Shown one piece after another: positions 1 to 5,299 of a stretch of DNA of 5,329 nt. The stretch's first letter is position 1. Each line of letters starts with the position of its first letter. The DNA is from Acidobacteriaceae bacterium (GTDB lineage: Bacteria; Acidobacteriota; Terriglobia; Terriglobales; Acidobacteriaceae). The notes below the pieces were generated by a model, which was given only the letters and a program-made list of their open reading frames with translations, did not search any database and was not told the DNA's origin. The position numbers were made by a program, and so were the translations under genes. The stretch is from the NCBI GenBank assembly GCA_025462805.1, contig JAOAPJ010000047.1:1-5329 (forward strand). The letters run 5' to 3'.

Positions 1-550
1 CGCCCACACTCGGCCGCTCCCCGCTCACCACCAGGCCCGCCGCAAACTCCAGAGCCAGCAGGGAACTCGCATCGTTTACCAGGCTCTCGCCCTCCACCAC
101 ATCGACAATCCCGCGTGGCAGACCCACGCGCGCTGCAATGGAGGTCGCCGCGATCGCGTCCGTGCTGCAGATCACCGCGCCCAGCACCAGGCCCAGCCGC
201 CAGTCGAATCCGGGCAGCAGATAGTTGCTGGCCACCGCGACCCCCAGCACCGTGAAGCCCACCAGCCCGAAGGCCAGCATGGTCACGCTCACCAGGTGGA
301 AGCGGAAGTCATGCCACGATGTGTTGAAGGCCGCGGCAAAGATCAGTGGCGGCAGCAGCACCAGGAAGACCACGTCAGGGTCCAGCGAGATCCGTGGCAG
401 GTTAGGCAGAAAACTCAACAACAGCCCGCCCACCACCAGCACGATCGGATACGGCGTCTGGAAGCGCCGCGACAGCGTGGTCAGCGCGCCCACCAGAAAC
501 AACAGCAGCAGCAGGATGACTTCGATATGATGTATGCCGCTGGCCTGCAT
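1..550 (-). CDS. CPA1-family sodium/proton antiporter, N-terminal part (3' end outside window)
   Basis: Probable inner-membrane cation/proton exchanger of the CPA1 (NhaP/NHE-like) family, which swaps Na+ or K+ for H+ in pH and salt homeostasis. Reading leftward from ATG at 550-548, 183 codons are open to the window edge, so perhaps the first third to half of the protein is visible. It begins with a hydrophobic helix (residues 10-24, run of Leu/Val). The family hallmark LPPLIFAAAFN follows at 66-76. The segment GAVICSTDAIAATSI at 124-138 carries Asp131, matching the ion-site TDP/TDA motif. EGESLVNDASSL at 153-164 carries the Asn159-Asp160 pair seen in electroneutral CPA1 exchangers. The start is supported by GGAGG six bases upstream and an in-frame TAG at 577-575. 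It is divergent from the M24 peptidase gene. Family assignment is firm; the transported ion cannot be told. Confidence 0.9.
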   Translation of the reverse strand, partial: MQASGIHHIEVILLLLLFLVGALTTLSRRFQTPYPIVLVVGGLLLSFLPNLPRISLDPDVVFLVLLPPLIFAAAFNTSWHDFRFHLVSVTMLAFGLVGFTVLGVAVASNYLLPGFDWRLGLVLGAVICSTDAIAATSIAARVGLPRGIVDVVEGESLVNDASSLLALEFAAGLVVSGERPSVG

Positions 551-556
551 CTCCCG

Positions 557-561
557 CCTCC
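557..561 (-). promoter_or_regulatory. Shine-Dalgarno site of the antiporter gene
   Basis: On the minus strand GGAGG lies six bases before the ATG at 550-548. With the in-frame TAG at 577-575 it leaves little room for any other start. Confidence 0.6.
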
Positions 562-594
562 GCCCGCCGCCAGTCTAGCTGCTTCCTGTTGAAG

Positions 595-639
595 ATCGCG
601 ATCCGTTCGTGCGCAATTGCCGCAGCTTACAATCGCGAT
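595..639. repeat. Three regularly spaced 8-bp palindromes between divergent genes
   Basis: ATCGCGAT occurs at 595-602 and again at 632-639, where it extends to the 10-bp palindrome AATCGCGATT (631-640). A third palindrome, GCAATTGC, sits between them at 613-620. The centres are 18 and 19 bp apart. The right copy overlaps the last two bases of the candidate -10 box of the peptidase gene. Each palindrome is plainly visible. A role as a repressor or activator site for either divergent gene is inference only, because TCGCGA-type words are common in GC-rich DNA. Confidence 0.4.
628..633 (+). promoter_or_regulatory. Candidate -10 box for the M24 peptidase gene
   Basis: TACAAT matches the sigma-70 -10 consensus at five of six positions and ends 11 bases before the preferred ATG at 645. 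A transcript starting around 640 would have almost no leader. That fits the lack of any convincing Shine-Dalgarno sequence before that ATG. No good -35 hexamer is seen at the right distance (the six bases 17 bp upstream are GTTCGT). Confidence 0.35.
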
Positions 640-644
640 TGACC

Positions 645-1829
645 ATGCAACTCGACGCGATCCAGGCTGCCCTCCGCGATGCCCAGCTTGATGGCTGGCT
701 CTTCTACGATCACCACCACCGCGACCCCCTGGCCTACCGCATCCTCGGCCTCGCTGAGAACCTGCACATCACCCGCCGCTGGTTCTACTTCATCCCCGCC
801 CAGGGCGCGCCGCGCAAGCTGGTCCACCGCATCGAGAGCTTCCGCCTTGACCCGCTTCCCGGCGAGGCGCAGGTCTACAGCTCCTGGCAGGAGCTCGAAG
901 CCGGGCTCACCCAGCTCCTTCACGGCGCCGACCGCATCGCCATGCAGTACTCGGCGCGCAACGCCATCATGTATGTCTCGATGGTCGACGCCGGCACCAT
1001 CGAGGTCCTCCGCGAGCTCGGCAAGAGTATCGTCTCCTCCGCCGACCTCGTCAGTCGCTTCGAGGCCGTCCTCACCCCGCAGCAGGAGGCCAGCCACCAG
1101 GAGGCGCAGCAGAGGCTGGACGTCATCCTCGACGCTGGCTTCCGCGAGATCGGCGGTCGCGTCCGCTCCGGCCCGGGCGTCACCGAGTACTCCATGGTCG
1201 AGTGGTTCCAGCACGCCATGCGCGACGCCGGCCTGGTCTGGGAGCACGGCCCCAACGTCTCCGTCAATGCCCACTCCTCCGACTCCCACTACGAGCCCAC
1301 CGCCGAGCACACCGCACCTATCCGCTCCGGCGACTTCCTGCTCATCGACATCTGGGCCCGGCTTGATCGCCCCAACACAGACGGCACAGACGCCTGCTAC
1401 TACGACGTCACCTGGACCGGCGTCGTCGACCGCGAACCCACCCGCGAAGAGCAGACCGTCTTCACCACTGTCCGTGACGCACGCGACGCTGCCATCCAGG
1501 TCGTCAAGCAGGCCTTCGCCGCCCGCCGCCCCATCGCCGGCTGGCAGGCGGATGACGCCGCCCGCGCCGTCATTCGTAACGCCGGCTATGGCGAATACTT
1601 CACCCACCGCACCGGCCACAACATCGCTGCCGAGATCCACGGCAGCGGCGCGCACCTCGACAACTTCGAGACCCACGACGAGCGGCTGCTGCTGCCCCAC
1701 ACCTGCTTCTCCGTCGAGCCCGGTGTCTATCTCCCCCACTTCGGCATCCGCAGCGAAGTGAACATGATGACCAGCGAGCGAGACGCCCGCGTCACCGGCC
1801 GCATCCAGACCGAGCTCGTCCGCATCTAG
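645..1829 (+). CDS. M24-family metallopeptidase (Xaa-Pro aminopeptidase type)
   Basis: Probable cytoplasmic two-metal aminopeptidase of the M24 'pita-bread' fold; Xaa-Pro aminopeptidases of this family remove an N-terminal residue that precedes proline. The 394-residue protein has an N-terminal creatinase-like domain (about 1-145) and a C-terminal catalytic domain (about 150-394). All five metal ligands can be assigned: Asp235 (LLIDIW), Asp254 (YYDVTW), His325 (RTGHNI), Glu358 (SVEPGVY) and Glu371 (RSEVN). His215 in SHYEPT probably matches the substrate-site histidine. The two Asp ligands are 19 residues apart instead of the usual 11, so the loop between them is enlarged. I chose ATG 645 over GTG 609 because homologous N-termini, as I recall them, begin near MQLDAIQ and the extra 12 residues look non-conserved. 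Substrate is unproven; a prolidase or creatinase relative is possible. Confidence 0.88.
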   Translation: MQLDAIQAALRDAQLDGWLFYDHHHRDPLAYRILGLAENLHITRRWFYFIPAQGAPRKLVHRIESFRLDPLPGEAQVYSSWQELEAGLTQLLHGADRIAMQYSARNAIMYVSMVDAGTIEVLRELGKSIVSSADLVSRFEAVLTPQQEASHQEAQQRLDVILDAGFREIGGRVRSGPGVTEYSMVEWFQHAMRDAGLVWEHGPNVSVNAHSSDSHYEPTAEHTAPIRSGDFLLIDIWARLDRPNTDGTDACYYDVTWTGVVDREPTREEQTVFTTVRDARDAAIQVVKQAFAARRPIAGWQADDAARAVIRNAGYGEYFTHRTGHNIAAEIHGSGAHLDNFETHDERLLLPHTCFSVEPGVYLPHFGIRSEVNMMTSERDARVTGRIQTELVRI

Positions 1830-1832
1830 CCA

Positions 1833-1856
1833 ATCCCTGGTTGCGCCATCAGGGAT
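1833..1856. repeat. Stem-loop just after the peptidase stop codon
   Basis: ATCCCTG at 1833-1839 pairs with CAGGGAT at 1850-1856. A G-U and a T-A pair can extend the stem to nine pairs around a six-base loop. It begins four bases after the TAG of the M24 peptidase gene, where a terminator would be expected. No T-run follows, so it is not a classical intrinsic terminator. It could end transcription weakly or protect the 3' end of the mRNA. Confidence 0.35.
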
Positions 1857-1860
1857 CATC

Positions 1861-1875
1861 CTTCGCCAAGCGAAG
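1861..1875. repeat. Short hairpin, 6-bp stem with 3-base loop
   Basis: CTTCGC (1861-1866) is followed by CAA and the exact complement GCGAAG (1870-1875). The surrounding words (ATCATCCTTCGC... GCGAAGCA) resemble dispersed palindromic intergenic sequences that I recall from acidobacterial and other GC-rich genomes. That family link is memory-based and unverified. Confidence 0.35.
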
Positions 1876-1911
1876 CACCAGTGTCGGCCTCGGCAGCAAC
1901 GGGCATTCAGC

Positions 1912-1934
1912 GGCGGCTTGCATCGCAAGCCGCC
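1912..1934. repeat. Perfect 10-bp inverted repeat (strong hairpin)
   Basis: GGCGGCTTGC (1912-1921) and GCAAGCCGCC (1925-1934) are exact reverse complements separated only by ATC. This gives a very stable GC-rich hairpin in the gap between the peptidase and the DUF6677-like gene. There is no T-tract on either side (CAGCAAAGTT follows). It may act as a Rho-assisted or T-less terminator, an mRNA-stabilising structure, or one copy of a REP-like dispersed element. The sequence alone does not decide between these. Confidence 0.6.
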
Positions 1935-1943
1935 CAGCAAAGT

Positions 1944-1958
1944 TGCGCCGCCGGCGCA
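1944..1958. repeat. GC-rich hairpin, 6-bp stem with 3-base loop
   Basis: TGCGCC (1944-1949), loop GCC, then GGCGCA (1953-1958). It follows the 10-bp hairpin by nine bases and is the last of four stem-loops in this gap. In DNA this rich in G and C a 6-bp stem alone could be chance; its value is in the cluster. Confidence 0.35.
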
Positions 1959-1986
1959 GTGGCCTGGATGGCAGATCCTCCTGCGG

Positions 1987-1992
1987 TATCAT
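1987..1992 (+). promoter_or_regulatory. Weak candidate -10 box before the DUF6677-like gene
   Basis: TATCAT matches the -10 consensus at four or five positions, depending on weighting, and ends 15 bases before the ATG at 2008. No clear -35 box is visible. The geometry (short leader, poor -35) resembles the candidate at 628-633. Confidence 0.2.
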
Positions 1993-2007
1993 TTCAAGAG
2001 ACCCCCA

Positions 2008-2454
2008 ATGGCAACCACCCCACCGGCCCCCTCGGCCTCGAAGACAGTCCCCTCCAGCCGAAATCTCGCGCAGGCCAAAGCAGCGAAGAGCCCGCTCTTC
2101 TCCGCCGCCCTGCTCGCTGGCTGGCTCATCCCCGGGGCAGGTCACGTGATCGCCAAGCGCTACGGCCGCGCCGCCATCCTGTTTGTCGCCATCGTACTGA
2201 TGTTCGTGCTCGGCTTGCTCATGCAGGGCAAGCTCTACGTCGCCAACGCCAGCGACCCGCTCACCATGCTTGGCTTCGTCGGCGACCTCGGCTCCGGCCT
2301 GCTCTACATCGGCGGCCGCCTCTTCGGCGCTGGCCAGACGCCGGTGCAGGTCGTCACCGCCGACTATGGCACCAAGTTCATCGTCGTCGCCGGGCTGCTC
2401 AACATCATCGCCGCAGTGGACGCGCACAACCTGCGCATCGGGAGAAAGCAGTGA
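2008..2454 (+). CDS. Small multi-pass membrane protein, DUF6677-like
   Basis: Function unknown. The 148-residue protein starts with a Pro/Ser/Ala-rich hydrophilic stretch (1-29). Hydrophobic segments follow at about 30-45 (LFSAALLAGWLIPGAG), 55-73 (with ILFVAIVLMFVLGLLM), 84-105 (weaker, glycine-rich) and 123-139 (FIVVAGLLNIIAAVDA). The motif GWLIPGAGH followed by a basic KRYGR turn, and the ending VDAHNLRIGRK, resemble as I recall them the acidobacterial family DUF6677. The ATG at 2008 is preferred to an upstream in-frame ATG at 1918. The 30 extra residues would read straight through the hairpin region and are basic and low-complexity. The Shine-Dalgarno is poor (AAGAGA, about six bases away). 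It overlaps the next gene by four bases, so the two small membrane proteins are probably made together and may interact. Confidence 0.8.
   Translation: MATTPPAPSASKTVPSSRNLAQAKAAKSPLFSAALLAGWLIPGAGHVIAKRYGRAAILFVAIVLMFVLGLLMQGKLYVANASDPLTMLGFVGDLGSGLLYIGGRLFGAGQTPVQVVTADYGTKFIVVAGLLNIIAAVDAHNLRIGRKQ
2441..2446 (+). promoter_or_regulatory. Ribosome binding site that sets the GTG start at 2451
   Basis: GGAGAA lies inside the last codons of the DUF6677-like gene and ends four bases before the GTG at 2451-2453. It supports this start for the 60-residue gene. The GTGA overlap with the preceding stop indicates termination-reinitiation coupling. Confidence 0.55.
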
Positions 2455-2633
2455 TCTTCGCCCCCTCCCACTTCACCGCCGTGCTGATCTTCGCGCTCTG
2501 CGCCTCCACCGTCTTCGGCATCACGCAGCGCAGCGAACCCAACGCCATGTTCCGCTACGGCCTCTACTGCTTCGTCCTCTTCACCGGAGCGGTCATCGGC
2601 GCTAGCTGGCTCATGTTCTTCATCCACCGCTAA
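2451..2633 (+). CDS. Small membrane protein of unknown function (60 residues, two hydrophobic segments)
   Basis: I do not recognise this as a named family. The frame is open far upstream, but the GTG at 2451 is the credible start. It overlaps the TGA of the preceding gene in GTGA and has GGAGAA just upstream. The product has a first hydrophobic helix at about residues 8-24 (FTAVLIFALCASTVFGI), a short polar turn with QRSEPN at 26-31, and a second helix at about 35-57 (RYGLYCFVLFTGAVIGASWLMFF). It ends in IHR. This pattern suggests a two-helix hairpin in the inner membrane with both ends on the same side. Coupling to the DUF6677-like gene suggests a partner or subunit. C-ending codon preference matches its neighbours, which supports it being real coding sequence despite its size. 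Confidence 0.75.
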   Translation: MIFAPSHFTAVLIFALCASTVFGITQRSEPNAMFRYGLYCFVLFTGAVIGASWLMFFIHR

Positions 2634-2737
2634 GACGCGCCGCCCACAGTGGCAGGCTACAAATCCCCACGGAACCCAAACATTCCCTGAACGCACTCCA
2701 TCGATGCCGCCGGTAGGCTCTCCTCAGAAGAGAAACG

Positions 2738-4330
2738 ATGATGAGGAAAAGCCTTCGGCTTGCCGCGTCGGTTTCATCGGCGCTGGTTGCCATTACCGCT
2801 TGCATTCAGACCCGGAAGACGATCCTGGAGTCTTGCATCCGCTCCGTCGCTGCGGCTGCTGCCGTCAGCCTGTTCTTGCTGGGCTGCTCCTCGCATGGAC
2901 GGACGCCGTCGGATAGAGTCATCGTCCCCGATGGCACCTTGCCAGAGCTTCCTGTCGCACGAGGAGATCTCACCCTTGAGGCGGTAAACGATCCGCACTC
3001 GGGCAAAGGCGCCTTCCTCTATCAAAACCACCAGACTCCGCCTGTCATTCATGTCTTGCCTGGAGAAGCTCTTCAGATCCGCTACCTGAATCGCATGTCC
3101 CCGCACTCCACCGAGCAGTGCGCCGCCGGGCCATGCATGAACATGACAAACCTTCACTTCCACGGTCTTCATGTGTCGCCCGAATCGCCGCAGGATGACG
3201 TCATCTCGATGATGGCGATGCCCGGGCAATCCCTCCAATACCGCGTCGATATTCCGGTTGATCAGCCGCCCGGCCTTTACTGGTACCACACCCATCCGCA
3301 TGGCGAGAGCTATCGCCAGGACCTCGACGGTATGTCCGGTGCGATTGTCGTCGATGGCATCGAACGCTATGTCCCGGAAGTGCGCGCCATGAAGCAACGC
3401 GTTCTCATCCTGCGCGATGCAGAGGTCCGCGAACCCGATCCTCATCCACCACTCCGGGAAAAGCTCGTGCAAGTCCTGGACCTGCGATGCACAGCGTCGC
3501 GCCAGGAGCCGGAACATATCTTCAACGTCAATGGGGTCATCCGGCCGACCATCGCGATCGCTCCCGGGGAACGGCAGTTCTGGCGCATCGTCAACGCCTC
3601 TCCGGACCTCTACGCCGATCTCACCCTCGACTCTGTGCAGATGAGTATCGTGGCGCGCGATGGCATGCCGCTGACGTATCACGATCCGAAACGCCGGGCT
3701 GAAATCGTGCAGCACGTGCTTGTTCCACCTGCTGGTCGGGTGGAAGCCATCGTCACCGGCCCGCAGGCTGGTGCCAGGGCGTCTCTCAGGAGTGCGTGCG
3801 TCGACACAGGTCGTTCGGGCGAGCTGAATCCTGAGATGGTGCTGGCCGACATCGCCGTGGGCTCATCTGCGCCGCCTGTGTCGCCAGTCCCCGCGGGTCA
3901 GGTCGCTCCCATATACAAGCCTCTATCGGCCGCCTTCCTTGCGAAGTACGAGTCGCACGCTCCCGATTACACGGTGCGCTTCAACGAAAGCTCACAAGGC
4001 TCCTACTACATCAACCGCCGCAAGTACTCACCGGCAGATCGTCCTATGACCACCGTTGCGATCGGCGATTTTCGACATTGGCATATCTTGAACGACACCA
4101 GCGAAGTGCATCCATTTCACATCCACCAGGTTCACTTCCTGGCGTATCGGACAAACGGGAAAGCAGACGCTCAGCCGGAATGGCTGGATACGATCAGTGT
4201 TCCAGCCAAGGGCTCGGTCGATCTGATCATGGACTTTACGGATCCCATCATCCGGGGCACGTCCATGTTCCACTGCCACCTTCTCAAGCATGAGGATCAG
4301 GGAATGATGGCGAAGATCTCTTTCAAATGA
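2738..4330 (+). CDS. Multicopper oxidase, probable exported lipoprotein
   Basis: Laccase/CueO/bilirubin-oxidase-like enzyme that couples oxidation of a substrate (phenols, Cu(I) or another metal) to reduction of O2 to water, acting outside the cytoplasmic membrane. At 530 residues it has the usual three-cupredoxin length. All four copper motifs are complete: HFH (140-142), HTH (184-186), HPFHIH (458-463) and HCHLLKHEDQGM (512-523). Type 1 ligands are His458, Cys513, His518 and axial Met523. The N-terminus has a lipobox, LLGC, with Cys50, but a second signal-like segment with ITAC at Cys22 precedes it. Start: ATG 2738, with an adjacent ATG at 2741; AGAAGAG at 2726-2732 is a weak ribosome site. 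Unusual: Cys128 and Cys133 with Met134/Met136 lie beside the first copper motif. Codons are less GC-biased than in the peptidase gene. Substrate is unknown. Confidence 0.93.
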   Translation: MMRKSLRLAASVSSALVAITACIQTRKTILESCIRSVAAAAAVSLFLLGCSSHGRTPSDRVIVPDGTLPELPVARGDLTLEAVNDPHSGKGAFLYQNHQTPPVIHVLPGEALQIRYLNRMSPHSTEQCAAGPCMNMTNLHFHGLHVSPESPQDDVISMMAMPGQSLQYRVDIPVDQPPGLYWYHTHPHGESYRQDLDGMSGAIVVDGIERYVPEVRAMKQRVLILRDAEVREPDPHPPLREKLVQVLDLRCTASRQEPEHIFNVNGVIRPTIAIAPGERQFWRIVNASPDLYADLTLDSVQMSIVARDGMPLTYHDPKRRAEIVQHVLVPPAGRVEAIVTGPQAGARASLRSACVDTGRSGELNPEMVLADIAVGSSAPPVSPVPAGQVAPIYKPLSAAFLAKYESHAPDYTVRFNESSQGSYYINRRKYSPADRPMTTVAIGDFRHWHILNDTSEVHPFHIHQVHFLAYRTNGKADAQPEWLDTISVPAKGSVDLIMDFTDPIIRGTSMFHCHLLKHEDQGMMAKISFK

Positions 4331-4342
4331 ATGAGACGCTGG

Positions 4343-5299
4343 CTACTCCCGCTGCCATACCATCGCATCGAACGAGTGCCGCGACTTGAACCCGAGCCGC
4401 CGGTACAGCTGCACTGCTTCCTGGTTGCCCTCCGTCACTGTCAGCGAGATGTAGTCCATCGCCTGGCCGGCCAGCGCCTTCATGCACTGCTCCAGCAGCA
4501 GCCGCCCCAGTCCGGTCCCGCGCAGCGCCGGCTCCACGCATAACTGCGTGACGTGTCCCGTGTCATGGTTCACGCGGGAGCACAGCACCACCCCGGCCAG
4601 ATCCTCGCTGTCCCGGTACGCCAGCACCAGCGAGGTCGCAGGATCGAACTGCCCGCACCCCGGAAAGCGGACAATGTTGTGCAGAAACCGCATCGACCCC
4701 GCGGTCGTGCGGTACTGGTCGTTGATGATGCTGTCCAGGTGCCCTTGATAGGCCAGCGCAATCAGCCGGCCCGCCGCGGCAAAGTCGGCCTCGCGCCACT
4801 GCCGCAGCCGCAGCGATGGCGGAACCACCACCGCGCGAGGAGGGCGCTCCACACGCAGCGCCCGCTCCATGAACACCCGCGGATACACCGAGAACCCACT
4901 AGTCGTAAACAGCTCGCGGAACTGTCCCTTGGGGTGCAGTAGCAGTTGCGTCTCCACCCGCGATGTGCCCGGAGTGCTCTGCAGCAGCTCCAGCGTATGC
5001 GCCAGCAGCCGCTCTTCGATGCGTATCGCCCGCTCCTTGGCCTGTGCCGTGGCGAACACGTCCCCAATCACCGCCTTGTTCTGCTCGTAGACGCAGAACA
5101 CGTAACCGGCCGGGCGGCCATCCTCGGTCGCTACAAACCCCGGCAGAATGCGCGAATCCAGGTAGTCCAGCAGCAGTTGTGCCGACGCGCGATAGTCCCA
5201 GCGCAGCCGCTGCTGCCACAGGTCAGTCTCTTCGCTCAGCAGGTTGCGCAGTGCGGCGGCGGAGAAGTGGCGCAGGTCAAGCACATCATGGCGAACCAT
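4343..5299 (-). CDS. GNAT-family acyltransferase with two tandem GNAT-like halves
   Basis: Probable cytoplasmic acetyl-CoA-dependent N-acyltransferase; the acceptor is unknown. The protein is 318 residues from ATG 5299-5297, about twice a single GNAT domain. The C-terminal half (about 160-318) is a recognisable GNAT domain. It has LRLRQWREADF at its start, and VTQLCVEPALRGTGLGRLLL, in which R-G-T-G-L-G (260-265) is the acetyl-CoA pyrophosphate loop. It ends with the typical TEGNQEAVQLYRRLGF near 289-304. The N-terminal half (about 1-150) has GNAT-like pieces (GFVATEDGRPAGYVFC; FTTSGFSVYPRVFMER) but no R/Q-x-x-G-x-G loop, so it is probably a degenerate, structural copy. The frame stays open upstream to the window edge, with a TTG at 5323. 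ATG 5299 is preferred, with AGAAG four bases before it. It converges on the oxidase gene with 12 bp between stops. Confidence 0.85.
   Translation of the reverse strand: MVRHDVLDLRHFSAAALRNLLSEETDLWQQRLRWDYRASAQLLLDYLDSRILPGFVATEDGRPAGYVFCVYEQNKAVIGDVFATAQAKERAIRIEERLLAHTLELLQSTPGTSRVETQLLLHPKGQFRELFTTSGFSVYPRVFMERALRVERPPRAVVVPPSLRLRQWREADFAAAGRLIALAYQGHLDSIINDQYRTTAGSMRFLHNIVRFPGCGQFDPATSLVLAYRDSEDLAGVVLCSRVNHDTGHVTQLCVEPALRGTGLGRLLLEQCMKALAGQAMDYISLTVTEGNQEAVQLYRRLGFKSRHSFDAMVWQRE

Noticed and set aside
225..592. Two plus-strand frames (about 100 residues each) at the left end
   Set aside because: They lie antisense to the antiporter frame, which shows clear CPA1 motifs. Their products are low-complexity (Gln/Arg- or Ser/Thr-rich).
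609..644. GTG start at 609 for the peptidase (406 residues)
   Set aside because: The added residues MRNCRSLQSRLT are not expected in the family and would place the start upstream of the good TACAAT box. It cannot be fully excluded.
679..1761. 360-codon plus-strand frame inside the peptidase gene
   Set aside because: The translation is a low-complexity Ser/Pro/Ala/Thr/Arg string with no motif. It is a +1 shadow of the peptidase frame.
627..1940. Long 437-codon open frame on the minus strand opposite the M24 peptidase
   Set aside because: It is antisense to a gene with all five metal ligands. Its translation is Gly/Val/Asp/Ala-rich with no recognisable domain, as expected for the complement of C-ending codons in GC-rich DNA.
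1843..1960. An intrinsic terminator after the peptidase gene
   Set aside because: Good stems exist, but no T-tract follows any of them on either strand, so they are listed as inverted repeats instead.
1881..2633. A 250-residue plus-strand protein ending at 2633
   Set aside because: Only the last 60 codons from GTG 2451 look like a protein. The upstream part is Arg/Pro/His-rich shadow of the DUF6677-like gene in another frame.
2634..2737. Promoter for the multicopper oxidase
   Set aside because: The 104-bp gap has no convincing -35/-10 pair; TAGGCT at 2714-2719 matches the -10 consensus at only three positions.
2774..3715. 313-codon minus-strand frame opposite the multicopper oxidase
   Set aside because: No family features; it is antisense to two complete copper motifs of the real gene.
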